Assembly: GCF_001981525.1 (NCBI RefSeq)
Contig: NZ_MPSB01000003.1
Coordinates: 186,001-250,000 of the forward strand
Direction of reading: 5' to 3'
Origin: Sphingomonas jeddahensis
GTDB taxonomy: Bacteria > Pseudomonadota > Alphaproteobacteria > Sphingomonadales > Sphingomonadaceae
DNA length: 64,000 nt
In this document: piece after piece, positions 8,909 to 17,135 of the stretch
Numbering within the stretch: position 1 is the stretch's first letter
How the letters are laid out: every line of letters starts with the position of its first letter
Program-made: the position numbers and the translations under genes
Notes under the pieces: model-generated
Told to the model about the DNA's origin: nothing
Database searches by the model: none
Seen by the model: only the letters and a program-made list of their open reading frames with translations

Positions 8909-9709
8909 TTAGACAAGGGGGTCACCGTCGCCGCCCGGCTCCGCCAACTCGATCCACGTCGGCGCGTGATCGCTGGTCTTCTCCCAGCCGCGCACGTCGC
9001 GATCGACGCCCGCGGCGACCAGCCGGGGCGCGAGCGACGGGCTGAGCAAAAGGTGATCGATCCTGAGGCCCGCGTTGCGGGCAAAGGCGTTCCGGAAATA
9101 GTCCCAGAAGGTGTAGATCGTTTCGTCGGGATGGAGATGGCGCAGCGAGTCGGTCCAGCCCTGCGCAAGTAATGCGGCATAGCGCGCGCGCACCTCGGGG
9201 GCGAACAGCGCGTCGTCCTGCCAGCGCTCGGGTTTGTACACGTCGCGCTCGGTTGGCATGACGTTGAAGTCCCCCGCCAGCACCACCGGCGCGCCGCTCG
9301 CCATCAGCGTCGCCGCATGATCAATCAGCCGATCGAACCAGGCGAGCTTATAATCGAACTTCGGCCCAGGCCGTGGATTGCCGTTGGGGAGGTATAGCGC
9401 CGCGACGAGCACGCCGTTCACCGCTGCCTCCAGATACCGGCTCTGCGCCGGATCGGGGTCGCCGGGCAGCCCGCGGCGTGTTTCATGAATCGATCCGACG
9501 CGGCTCAGGATCGCGACGCCGTTCCAACTCTTCTGCCCGTGCCAGAGGGCCTCATAACCGATCTCGGCCAGCGCCGCGGCCGGGAAGCGTTCATCCGGCG
9601 CCTTCAGCTCCTGGAGCGTGACGACGTCGGGCTGCGCATCCTCCAGCCAGCGCAGCAATATTGCGAGGCGGCCGTTGACGCCATTCACGTTGTAGCTCGC
9701 GATCTTCAG
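8909..9709 (-). CDS. xth: Exodeoxyribonuclease III
   Basis: An apurinic/apyrimidinic endonuclease and 3'-5' exonuclease of the EEP fold, acting in base excision repair. Visible active-site blocks are KIASYNVNGVN at the N-terminus, TLQELKAPDE (metal-binding Glu), VLAGDFNVMPTERD and the C-terminal KTSDHAPTWIEL (catalytic His). The start is odd. The family consensus begins at the KIASYN methionine, which here is CTG at 9709, preceded by AAGGAG at a good distance. The nearest alternative is TTG at 9745, adding 12 poorly conserved residues. Confidence 0.88.
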   Translation of the reverse strand: MKIASYNVNGVNGRLAILLRWLEDAQPDVVTLQELKAPDERFPAAALAEIGYEALWHGQKSWNGVAILSRVGSIHETRRGLPGDPDPAQSRYLEAAVNGVLVAALYLPNGNPRPGPKFDYKLAWFDRLIDHAATLMASGAPVVLAGDFNVMPTERDVYKPERWQDDALFAPEVRARYAALLAQGWTDSLRHLHPDETIYTFWDYFRNAFARNAGLRIDHLLLSPSLAPRLVAAGVDRDVRGWEKTSDHAPTWIELAEPGGDGDPLV

Positions 9710-9862
9710 GCGCGTTCTCCTTCGAGCGTCTGAATTCCGTCGCAACCTTCAGGGTTCCCGTCGCATGACGCCAAGCTGACACCAAATGGTCGCGAGACTG
9801 AAACGCGACGCTGCGAAGACGGAAGAACACGTGGGGCATCAATACGATCGGACGTAAAGTCT

Positions 9863-10522
9863 ATGGCGACAGTGATGAGTACTGCGGGGGTTACCCGCGC
9901 TTACGATCGTTGGGCTCCGATCTATGACCTCGTCTTTGGCGCGGTGTTCAAGCAAGGGCGATCCGACGCGATCGTCGCTGCCGAGCGCATCGGCGGGCGG
10001 ATCATCGAGGTCGGCGTCGGCACCGGCATTTCGCTGCCGCAATATTCGAGGCGCAACCGCATCGTCGCGGTCGATCTATCGGACGCGATGCTCGACAAGG
10101 CGCGAGTCCGCGTTCGCGAGCAGAAGCTCGACCATGTTGAACAGGTCGCGGTCGGCGACGCGGAGAACCTCCAGTTCGCCGACAACAGCTTCGACGTGGT
10201 GGTGGCGCAATATGTCATCACCGCTTGCCCGCACCCGGAAAAGGCGCTCGACGAGTTCGCGCGCATCGTGAAGCCGGGCGGTGAGATCGTCATCACCACC
10301 CGCGTCGGCGCCGGCGCGGGGCTGCGCGGCACGATCGAGCGCACGCTGATGCCGGTCACCAGCCGCTTGGGCTTTCGCACCGAATTCCCGTGGGCGCGTT
10401 ACGCGGAGTGGATGGCGACGCGCGCCGACGTGCGGCTGGTTGAGAACCGCCCATTGCCGCCGCTCGGCCATTTTTCGCTCGTCCGCTTCGCCAAGATCTC
10501 TCCCGAAGGATCCGCTCGATGA
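9863..10522 (+). CDS. pmtA: Phosphatidylethanolamine N-methyltransferase (PmtA type)
   Basis: A SAM-dependent class I methyltransferase of 219 residues. The motif I glycine loop IIEVGVGTGISL (near residue 48), the acidic VAVDLSDAML and the GDAENLQF segment form the SAM pocket. The N-terminal YDRWAPIYDLVF and C-terminal RPLPPLGHFSLVRF match Rhodobacter-type PmtA, which methylates phosphatidylethanolamine toward phosphatidylcholine at the inner membrane. The next gene starts within its stop codon (ATGA). The start ATG at 9863 is plausible; a second ATG lies five codons on. Confidence 0.82.
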   Translation: MATVMSTAGVTRAYDRWAPIYDLVFGAVFKQGRSDAIVAAERIGGRIIEVGVGTGISLPQYSRRNRIVAVDLSDAMLDKARVRVREQKLDHVEQVAVGDAENLQFADNSFDVVVAQYVITACPHPEKALDEFARIVKPGGEIVITTRVGAGAGLRGTIERTLMPVTSRLGFRTEFPWARYAEWMATRADVRLVENRPLPPLGHFSLVRFAKISPEGSAR

Positions 10523-11133
10523 CCGGTTTTCGCGCGCAGCTTGCCGAACAGCGCTGGGACGACCACCGCTATTACCATCACAGCCTGGTCAACCAGAGCC
10601 TGCACTTCGTCAGCGCCTGCACCTTCCTGGTCGCCTACATCATCCTGTGGATCGACCCGGCAGTCGCGAGCCTGCTCGCCTGGGGCGTGGCGATGACCAG
10701 CCGGCAAGCGGGGCATTTTTTCTTCGAGCCCAAGAGCTACGACCACGTCAATCAGGCGACGCACGATCACAAGGAAGAGATCAAGATCGGCTATAACCTG
10801 TTCCGCAAGGTCGTGCTCATGAGCCTGTGGGGCGCGGTGCCGGTGGTGCTGCTGATCTCGCCGACCTTGTTCGGGACGCTGGTGGAACCGGACGGCGTCG
10901 AGGCATATCTGCGCCATGTCGGCATCGGCTGGCTGTTCCTGGGCGTGGGGGCGATCGCCTTCCGTTCGATCCACCTGTTTTTCATTCACGACATCGAGAC
11001 CGGCCTCGTCTGGGCGACCAAGATCGCGACCGACCCGTTCAGCGATTTCAAGCTCTACAAGGGCGCGCCCAAGCGCCTGCTGAAGGGCGAGCGGATGGAC
11101 TATCCGGACGAGGTGGAAGCCGCCGCAGCTTGA
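10519..11133 (+). CDS. Membrane protein resembling Mpo1/DUF962 lipid dioxygenases
   Basis: A 204-residue integral membrane protein with four predicted helices (about 28-45, 48-62, 97-120, 135-155). Two motifs stand out: H21-SLV-N25-QSL-H29 just before helix 1, and Q63-AGHFFF-E70 after helix 2. Their order and spacing resemble the YGL010w/Mpo1 (DUF962) family, whose yeast member is an Fe(II)-dependent dioxygenase removing one carbon from 2-hydroxy fatty acids derived from phytosphingosine. More histidines (H76, H82, H84) follow. It overlaps pmtA by four bases, consistent with lipid work. The family link is my motif reading and has not been tested by a search. Confidence 0.6.
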   Translation: MTGFRAQLAEQRWDDHRYYHHSLVNQSLHFVSACTFLVAYIILWIDPAVASLLAWGVAMTSRQAGHFFFEPKSYDHVNQATHDHKEEIKIGYNLFRKVVLMSLWGAVPVVLLISPTLFGTLVEPDGVEAYLRHVGIGWLFLGVGAIAFRSIHLFFIHDIETGLVWATKIATDPFSDFKLYKGAPKRLLKGERMDYPDEVEAAAA

Positions 11134-11161
11134 GGGCTGCTGTCGCACTTCCCAATCACTT

Positions 11162-11257
11162 CGTCATCCCCGCGAAGGCGGGGATCCATAACCGCTACTG
11201 GTGCGACTCTTGCCCCCGCGTTGGCGGGTATGGATCCCCGCCTCCGCGGCGATGACG
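11162..11257. repeat. Composite palindromic repeat, family A, copy 2
   Basis: The left half is CGTCATCCCCGCGAAGGCGG then GGATCCATAACCGCT; the right half is TATGGATCCCCGCCTCCGCG ending CGATGACG. The architecture and near-identical arms match 8811 and 19671. It sits between the Mpo1-like gene and the convergent class III aminotransferase gene, where it could end transcription in both directions. Confidence 0.85.
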
Positions 11258-11278
11258 GTTTGGAGAGGGGCCGTGCTC

Positions 11279-12931
11279 CTACCGTCCCAGCCGAGCCCGC
11301 ACCGCTTGGCGCAGTACCGCGCGGCGCAGCGCCTTGTCGGTCAGCCCCTCGGGCGTCTCCCACCAGCCATCTGCCGCCATCGCAGCGGCAGCGGCGGCGA
11401 ACCGGCGCACGATCTCGGCGAACAGCGCGTCGTCGATGTCGAGGCTGAAGATCAACCGCCCAGTGCCGACCCAGCTGAGCGCCAGCCCTTCCGCGCGGAG
11501 ATAATATTGCAGCATCCAGTTATACGCGGCAGGCTTGGTGTAGAGGACGGTCCACACCGTCTGAAGATGCGCCACCCGAACCGGCGCTCCCGTCTCCTCC
11601 AGCGCGGCGTTGAGCTGCCGCGCTCGCGCGTCCCACCGCGCGTCGATGCCGTCGTACAGAGCCGCGATCTCCCCCGTTTCCAACCGGCGCAGGAAGGCGT
11701 TCATCGCCCCCATCACATAGGGATGCGCGTTGAACGTGCCGCGCGCGAAGCAGATGTCGAGCGGGCGTTCCTCGTTGAAGCGCCGCATCAGCGCCGCCCG
11801 CCCCGCCAGCACGCCTATCGGCAGCCCGCCGCCCAGCGTCTTGCCATAGGTGACCATGTCCGGCCGCACGCCGAAATATTCCGCCGCACCGCCGGGGGCG
11901 AGGCGGAAGCCCATGAACACCTCGTCGAAGATCACCACGATGCCATTGGCGCGGCACGTGTCGACCAGCCGGTGCAGCCAGGTGCGATAGGCGCCAAGAT
12001 CGGTGCCAGCGCGGCGGCTGCTGTCGACCAATTGGTTGTCAGACGGCGCGTTGCCGTTGGGATGCAGCGCCTGGAGTGGATTGACCAGCACGCAGGCGAT
12101 GTCGTTGCGCGTGGCCAGGACCTTCAGCGTCTGTTCCGATTGATCGGCGAGCGTCAGCGTGCGATCGGCGGGAACGGGGTTGCCGATGCCGGGCTGCACC
12201 TCGCCCCACCAGCCATGATAAGCGCCGGCGAAGCGCATCAGCCGATCGCGCTTGGTGTGGTAGCGCGCCAGGCGGACGGCCTGCATCACCGCCTCGGTGC
12301 CCGACATGTGGAACGACACCTCGTCCATGCCCGAAAGCGCGGTGAGGCGCTTCACATTGTCTGCGACAACCGGGTGATAGGCGCCGAGCACCGGTCCCAG
12401 ATCGGCGACCATCGCCGCCCCCTCGGCGATCGTCTGCTTGTAGAACTCGTAGCCGAACAGATTAACCCCGTAGGAGCCGGTCAGGTCGATCAGCCGGTTG
12501 CCGTCGAGATCGACCACGATCGGGCCTTCGGAGCGATCAAGGAACGTGCCGGTGCCGAGCGTCTCGCGCACCCGCTTGCTGAACGGGAAGGGCACGCGAT
12601 AGGCGCTGGTGAACTGGAGATCCGACAGGCCGGTTCGCGTCTCGCGGGTCAGCGCCAGCGTCTTGGGAAAGCGTTCCGCAAACAAGGCGCCGAGCCGCTC
12701 GAACCCGGCCTGCCGGCGCAGCGCTACGTCGGCGGGCGCGCCATCGGCCTGGAACCAGGCGTCGGCGGGCTGGGTGAAGGCGGGCATCTGCCCCGCGACC
12801 CGTTTCGCCATACGGACATGGCCGCCGAGCGAGGGATGCTTGGCGCGCGAGAGTGCGAGCCGCTGACGGCCCTTGGTGAGCGCCCAGGCGCCCGCGGAGG
12901 CGCCGACGAGACCGGCGAGGATCGGGTTCAT
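11279..12931 (-). CDS. Class III PLP-dependent aminotransferase/aminomutase-like protein
   Basis: A fold-type I PLP enzyme of 550 residues, about 120 longer than ordinary class III enzymes because of an N-terminal extension. The extension begins with a hydrophobic segment (MNPILAGLVGASAGAWAL), possibly a membrane anchor. Core motifs are FHMSGTEAVMQAVRLAR, YHGWWGE, the acidic VVIFDEVFMGFR and the PLP lysine near residue 363 in TYGKTLGGGLPIG. The last block is closest to glutamate-1-semialdehyde aminomutases, but length and context argue against a hemL role. It diverges from a phosphatidylserine decarboxylase gene across 32 bp. Substrate unknown; a lipid or amino-alcohol substrate is an inference. 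Confidence 0.78.
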   Translation of the reverse strand: MNPILAGLVGASAGAWALTKGRQRLALSRAKHPSLGGHVRMAKRVAGQMPAFTQPADAWFQADGAPADVALRRQAGFERLGALFAERFPKTLALTRETRTGLSDLQFTSAYRVPFPFSKRVRETLGTGTFLDRSEGPIVVDLDGNRLIDLTGSYGVNLFGYEFYKQTIAEGAAMVADLGPVLGAYHPVVADNVKRLTALSGMDEVSFHMSGTEAVMQAVRLARYHTKRDRLMRFAGAYHGWWGEVQPGIGNPVPADRTLTLADQSEQTLKVLATRNDIACVLVNPLQALHPNGNAPSDNQLVDSSRRAGTDLGAYRTWLHRLVDTCRANGIVVIFDEVFMGFRLAPGGAAEYFGVRPDMVTYGKTLGGGLPIGVLAGRAALMRRFNEERPLDICFARGTFNAHPYVMGAMNAFLRRLETGEIAALYDGIDARWDARARQLNAALEETGAPVRVAHLQTVWTVLYTKPAAYNWMLQYYLRAEGLALSWVGTGRLIFSLDIDDALFAEIVRRFAAAAAAMAADGWWETPEGLTDKALRRAVLRQAVRARLGR

Positions 12932-12963
12932 GGCTTCTTGGACAGCGCGGAGGTGACGGGCGC

Positions 12964-13824
12964 ATGACACTGCGATCGGCGCTGATGAAGCTGGTGCTGC
13001 AGGAGGACCTGAATTTCCTCATCACCAACCGCCTGCCGCGGCGCTTCGCGACCAAATTGGTGGGTCGGCTGGCGCGGGTGGAGCATGCCGCCGTGCGCGC
13101 GCCGATGATCGCGGCGTGGCGGTTCTTTTCGGGCGTCGACCTGAGCGACTCGGCCACCATGCGGTTCCGGTCCTTGCGCGAGGCGTTCATTCGGCCGCTG
13201 AAGTCCGGTGCGCGCGCGTTCGCTCCCGATCCGGCGGTGATTGCCAGCCCGTGCGACGCGATCGTGGGGGCGCACGGCGCGATCGAAGACGGTCGCGTCT
13301 ATCAGGTAAAGGGCTTCCCCTACCGGCTCGACGAACTGGTGCCCGATGCAGCGTTGGCGGCCCGCTTCGCTTATGGCCGGTTCGTCACACTGCGGCTAAC
13401 GGCTGGCATGTACCACCGCTTCCATGCGCCGGCGGACCTGTCTGTGGAGGCGGTAACGTATCTTTCTGGCGACTGCTGGAACGTCAATCCGATCGCGCTC
13501 AAGCGGGTGGAGCGATTGTTCTGCCGTAACGAGCGTGCGGTGGTCGAGACGCAACTAGCGGACGGCACGCCGATGCTGCTGGTGCCGGTCGCCGCGATCC
13601 TAGTGGCGAGCATCCGGCTGACGTTCCTCGATACACCCGCGTTGCTGCGCGAGCGGGGGCCGGGGCGGGTGACGTGCGACGCGCGGCTGGCCAAGGGCGA
13701 GGAAATGGGTTGGTTCGAGCACGGATCGACGATCATCGCGATCCTGCCGCGCGAGGCGGAACTGGCGCCGGGTCTGGTGGAGGGACAGCCGATCCGCGCC
13801 GGCGAAGCGCTGGCACAGTTGTAA
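12964..13824 (+). CDS. Phosphatidylserine decarboxylase (long, class I form)
   Basis: A 286-residue pyruvoyl enzyme that converts phosphatidylserine to phosphatidylethanolamine. The catalytic triad is visible: D98 in SPCDAIV, the YHRFHAP histidines (151/154) and the self-cleavage site G254-S255 in FEHGSTII. The usual motif is LGST; here the residue before GST is His. Length matches the E. coli Psd class, not the shorter form (about 230 residues) common in alphaproteobacteria, so a second Psd may exist elsewhere in the genome. With pmtA 2.5 kb away it suggests a local lipid head-group function. Confidence 0.85.
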   Translation: MTLRSALMKLVLQEDLNFLITNRLPRRFATKLVGRLARVEHAAVRAPMIAAWRFFSGVDLSDSATMRFRSLREAFIRPLKSGARAFAPDPAVIASPCDAIVGAHGAIEDGRVYQVKGFPYRLDELVPDAALAARFAYGRFVTLRLTAGMYHRFHAPADLSVEAVTYLSGDCWNVNPIALKRVERLFCRNERAVVETQLADGTPMLLVPVAAILVASIRLTFLDTPALLRERGPGRVTCDARLAKGEEMGWFEHGSTIIAILPREAELAPGLVEGQPIRAGEALAQL

Positions 13825-13825
13825 C

Positions 13826-13909
13826 CGTCACTCCGAACTTGATCCGGAGTCCCGCTGCCTTGCCCCGTCAGAAGAAGAGGCGGGATCCCGGATCAAGTCC
13901 GGGATGACG
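13826..13909. repeat. Composite palindromic repeat, family C
   Basis: The left arm CTCCGAACTTGATCCGGAGT and the right arm GATCCCGGATCAAGTCCGGG form an inverted pair enclosed by GTCA and TGACGA ends. The centre contains TTGCCCCGTCAGAAGAAG, and its inverse occurs in the copy at 23059. It lies between the convergent psd and amidohydrolase genes. Confidence 0.75.
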
Positions 13910-13917
13910 AGGGTAGG

Positions 13918-15663
13918 TTAGGCCACGACTTGTTCCCCGCGCAGCAAACGCCCTGGCGTGCGGCCGGTCCATTCGCCCCCCGCAAAGGTCGGCACACCCG
14001 ATTTTACCGTCCAGCGGTAGCCGCGCGGCTGCTGGAGCAGGCGGGTGCCGCCCGCCGGCAGATCCTGCACGATTTCGGGCGGCGCGAGCGCGAGATCGTC
14101 GAGCGCGATGATGTTGAGGTCGGCGAGATAGCCCGGCGCCAGCACGCCACGGTCGTGCCAGCCGACATGCGCGGCATTGCGCTGTGTATAGCCGTGGATC
14201 AGCCGCTCGAGCGGCGTCGACAGCCCGGCCTTGTTGCCGCGTGACCAGAGCGCGACAGTGGTGGTCGGGAAGCTGCCGTCGCAGATCGTGCCGCAATGCG
14301 CGCCGCCGTCCGATAGGCCATAGAGCACATGGTTGCCGGTCATCATGCCGTGAACATCGTCCAGATTGCCACGTGCATAGTTGATCAGCGGCATGTAGAG
14401 CAGGCGCCGTCCGCCTTCTTCCATCAGCGCGTCATAGACGTAGGCCGCCGGATCGACCCCGGCGCGTGCCGCCTCGGCGGCGATCGACTGGCTTTCGTGC
14501 GGCTCGTAATCGACCGGATCGGTCATGCGGAACATGCGCGAATAGCCGCGCGTGATGATCGCGATGAACCCCTCGGCGGCATGGAAGCCGGCGTGTTCGG
14601 CGAGAATGTCGGCGCGGACCTGCGGGTCGGCAAGCGCGCGGAGACGCTCGTCGATGCTCGCCGCTTGCGACGCGATGCGTCGATAGGTGGGGGATACCAC
14701 GAAGGGGTTGGTGGTCGAGGCGAAGGACAGGATCGCCCCGATCGGGCGCGGCGCGACTTGCGCGCTGACCGGCAGGCCATCGGCGACCATCGCGTCGATC
14801 TCGCGATAGATGCTCTTCCAGCGATCGGGCGCGTCATCGGTCTGCTGCACGGTGAAGGAGACGCGGCGGCCGCTGGTTTGGGCGAGGCGGCGGATCAGCT
14901 GGAGCTCGGCGGCGGCGAAATCGTCGTCCGCCGTCAGGTACGCGTCGGAGATCAGCTGAATCACGCCTTTGCCGGTCTGTCGCAGCGCGGCGGCGATGCC
15001 GAGCAATTCAGGATCTTCCGCGGTGAGCGTGCCAATGTTGAGCCCGTCCCGGCTGCGGTGCGCATGAGTGCGCGAGGTGGAGAAGCCGAGCGCGCCGGCC
15101 TCCATCGCCTCGGCGGTGAGCTGCGCCATGCGGTCGACCTCGCCGGCGGTGGGGCGTTCCATATGGTCGCCGCCGCGATCGCCCATCACATAGGCGCGGA
15201 GCGCGGCGTGTGGCATGTGCGCGCCGAGATCCATCGTATATTCGCGCGCGCCCAGCGCATCGAGATAGTCCGGAAAGCTTTCCCAATTCCACGTCAATCC
15301 CTCGGCAAGCGCGGTGCCGGGAATGTCCTCGACGCCTTCGAGCAATTGGATCAACCAGTCGTGCTTGTCGGCACGCGCCGGTGCGAAGCCCACGCCGCAA
15401 TTGCCCATCGCCGCCGAGGTGACGCCGTTGATCGACGAGGGGGCAAGGACATTGTCCCACGAGACCTGGCCGTCATAATGGGTGTGGATGTCGACAAAGC
15501 CGGGGGTGACGGCGCAGCCCTCCGCGTCGAGCGTCTCGCGCGCGGGGCCGGTGACGTCACCGACCGCGACGATCTTGTCGCCCTGCACCGCGAGGTTGCC
15601 GCGGAAGCGCGGGGCGCCGGTGCCGTCGACGATGGTGCCGTTCTTCACGAGCAGGTCGTACAT
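13918..15663 (-). CDS. Amidohydrolase, N-acyl-D-amino-acid deacylase family (paralog 1)
   Basis: A 581-residue metal-dependent hydrolase. The N-terminal beta-domain ([13 protein letters not shown]) leads to the metal site HTHYDGQ near residue 60 and the bridging-cysteine segment [10 protein letters not shown] typical of D-aminoacylases. [11 protein letters not shown] and [10 protein letters not shown] supply further ligands. The C-terminus returns to the beta-domain ([16 protein letters not shown]). The family removes acyl groups from D-amino acids or related amides; the exact substrate cannot be read. It is paralogous to the gene at 17136, and a BKACE-family gene lies between them on the same strand. 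Confidence 0.85.
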   Translation of the reverse strand: MYDLLVKNGTIVDGTGAPRFRGNLAVQGDKIVAVGDVTGPARETLDAEGCAVTPGFVDIHTHYDGQVSWDNVLAPSSINGVTSAAMGNCGVGFAPARADKHDWLIQLLEGVEDIPGTALAEGLTWNWESFPDYLDALGAREYTMDLGAHMPHAALRAYVMGDRGGDHMERPTAGEVDRMAQLTAEAMEAGALGFSTSRTHAHRSRDGLNIGTLTAEDPELLGIAAALRQTGKGVIQLISDAYLTADDDFAAAELQLIRRLAQTSGRRVSFTVQQTDDAPDRWKSIYREIDAMVADGLPVSAQVAPRPIGAILSFASTTNPFVVSPTYRRIASQAASIDERLRALADPQVRADILAEHAGFHAAEGFIAIITRGYSRMFRMTDPVDYEPHESQSIAAEAARAGVDPAAYVYDALMEEGGRRLLYMPLINYARGNLDDVHGMMTGNHVLYGLSDGGAHCGTICDGSFPTTTVALWSRGNKAGLSTPLERLIHGYTQRNAAHVGWHDRGVLAPGYLADLNIIALDDLALAPPEIVQDLPAGGTRLLQQPRGYRWTVKSGVPTFAGGEWTGRTPGRLLRGEQVVA

Positions 15664-15718
15664 GGGGGCTCTCCTAATCTGACGCCCGTTGCCTTGAGCG
15701 GATCGAGTTTTTCATCTC

Positions 15719-15800
15719 CGTTCGTCCCGAGCGAAGTCGAGGGACAAGCCCGAAGCGGCACGTACGTGGCCTGTCCCTCGACTATGCTCGGGAAAACGGG
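15719..15800. repeat. Palindromic repeat, family B variant
   Basis: The left arm CGTTCGTCCCGAGCGAAGTC followed by GAGGGAC pairs with the right arm GTCCCTCGACTATGCTCGGG ending AACGG. The middle differs from copies at 174 or 24601, but the outer ends (CCGTTCG ... AACGG) and the TCGA core are the same. It lies between the amidohydrolase and BKACE genes. Confidence 0.7.
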
Positions 15801-15829
15801 GAGGGGTGTGGCGGGAGCCGTGACGTGGT

Positions 15830-16714
15830 TCATCGCGGCAGCTTCAGGATGCCGGCGGCTTCGTTCGGCGTGGCGACCGGGCGGCCGGCTTTCTCTGCAA
15901 GCGCGACCACCTCCTCGATCAGCTCGAGATTGCCCGGCAGACGCTCGCCGCCGAAATCCTCGAGGCCGACGCGGACGTGGCCGCCGCGCTCGATCGCCAG
16001 CTGCGCGAGACCGGTTTCGACCACATCGTCGCCGATCGCGGCGACCGCCCAGGGCAGCGTCGAGCCTTCGAGCAGCTCAAGGTAAGCGTCGAGCGCCCGC
16101 TCGGTCGGCGGCAGGCCGAAAGTGATCTCGCCTCGCTTGCCATCGAGGAAATTGTAGCGTCCGCCGAAATAGAGCTTCACGAACGCGCCAGCGGGGAGCT
16201 TTCCGGCTTTCTCATAGGCCAAAGTGGTGCGCAGCCAGCCGGGTTCGTAGATCGCGATCGCGGGGCCGAGCCGTTCCTGCTCGTGCAACTGAGCGAGCCA
16301 CGCGATGTCGCGATAGGTGGTGGCGTAGAGAACCGACGCGCCCGGCAGCCCGTCCGGCCCCTGTGTGCCGAGGTTGACCGATCCCGGATCGAACGCGCCC
16401 ATGCGGACGCCAGCCCGCGCGAGCTGGCGGTAGTGGCCGAAGCGCGCCTCGACGTCGGGGCCGGTGGCCACGGTACCCCACAGGATCGCGTCGGGGCGCT
16501 GGGCGAGTATCGGGGCGTAGGCCTCCAGATAGCGATTGGCGGACGCGTCGCCGGTCAGGTCCATGCGTTCGATGTGCGTGTGGACGATGGCGGCGCCGGC
16601 ATGCATCGCGGCGAGCGCTTCGCTGGTGAGTTCCGCGGGAGTGATCGGCGTGTTGGGGTTGCGGGACTTGGGAGTGGCGCCGTTCAGCGCGGCTTCGATG
16701 ATCAAAGGTTGCAT
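15830..16714 (-). CDS. Beta-keto acid cleavage enzyme (BKACE, DUF849 family)
   Basis: A 294-residue zinc enzyme of the family first known as 3-keto-5-aminohexanoate cleavage protein. The family condenses a beta-keto acid with acetyl-CoA and splits it to acetoacetate and a new acyl-CoA. The fold starts PLIIEAALNGATPK. The zinc pair is H45 and H47 in VHTHIER with E49 next to them, and VRVGLEDF is the usual late motif. It stands between two D-aminoacylase-like genes on the same strand, suggesting that the deacylated products may feed it. The substrate is unknown. Confidence 0.88.
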   Translation of the reverse strand: MQPLIIEAALNGATPKSRNPNTPITPAELTSEALAAMHAGAAIVHTHIERMDLTGDASANRYLEAYAPILAQRPDAILWGTVATGPDVEARFGHYRQLARAGVRMGAFDPGSVNLGTQGPDGLPGASVLYATTYRDIAWLAQLHEQERLGPAIAIYEPGWLRTTLAYEKAGKLPAGAFVKLYFGGRYNFLDGKRGEITFGLPPTERALDAYLELLEGSTLPWAVAAIGDDVVETGLAQLAIERGGHVRVGLEDFGGERLPGNLELIEEVVALAEKAGRPVATPNEAAGILKLPR

Positions 16715-17135
16715 ACGCCTCTCCGTTCGTCCCGAGCGAAGTCGAGGGACGGGTTCCGGGCGAGGGTGCCTCGACGTTGCTCGGCACGAACGGGGAGGAA
16801 AGTGGCGCTCATCTCAGGTCCCACTCCGTTCGTACTGAGCTTGTCGAAGTACGGACCACGAGCGATGTCGTGGGGGCACGCCCCCTTCGGCGGAGCTCGG
16901 GACAGGCGTCGACAGGCTCAGGGCGAACGGGGGGAGTAAGGCGATCTCGCCCGCGCACGGCGACATCCCGGCCTTGCGGCGGGATCCAACCGTCCCTGCG
17001 CACTGTCGTTCGCTCTTCCAGCGGCAGCGTTCGCGGCACCTTGGATCCCGGCGCAAGGCCGGGATGACGGAAGATCGGTGGCGTTGCTCCGATCTACTCG
17101 AAGGCTCGGCTAACTGGCTTGCCGTGTCGCCCATC
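16715..17135. repeat. 421 bp gene-free stretch made of three stacked palindromic repeats
   Basis: Three composite elements follow each other: a family B variant at 16724-16796 (arms CGTTCGTCCCGAGCGAAGTC and GCTCGGCACGAACGG), a family B element at 16827-16930 (TACTGAGCTTGTCGAAGTAC and GTCGACAGGCTCAGGGCGAA), and a family C-like element at 16961-17069 (CATCCCGGCCTTGCGGCGGG and TTGGATCCCGGCGCAAGGCC). Open frames here encode only repeat peptides. The stack marks a preferred landing zone upstream of the BKACE gene. Confidence 0.75.

Noticed and set aside
11201..12967. 588-codon open frame on the plus strand
   Set aside because: Antisense to the class III aminotransferase, whose motifs are unmistakable; the frame has no ribosome-binding site.
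14329..16125. 598-codon open frame on the plus strand
   Set aside because: It runs antisense through the amidohydrolase gene and a repeat. Its product is Arg/His-rich without any domain, as expected of a mirror frame in high-GC DNA.
16715..17135. CRISPR array
   Set aside because: Repeats are inverted, of three kinds and not evenly spaced; there are no cas genes in the window.
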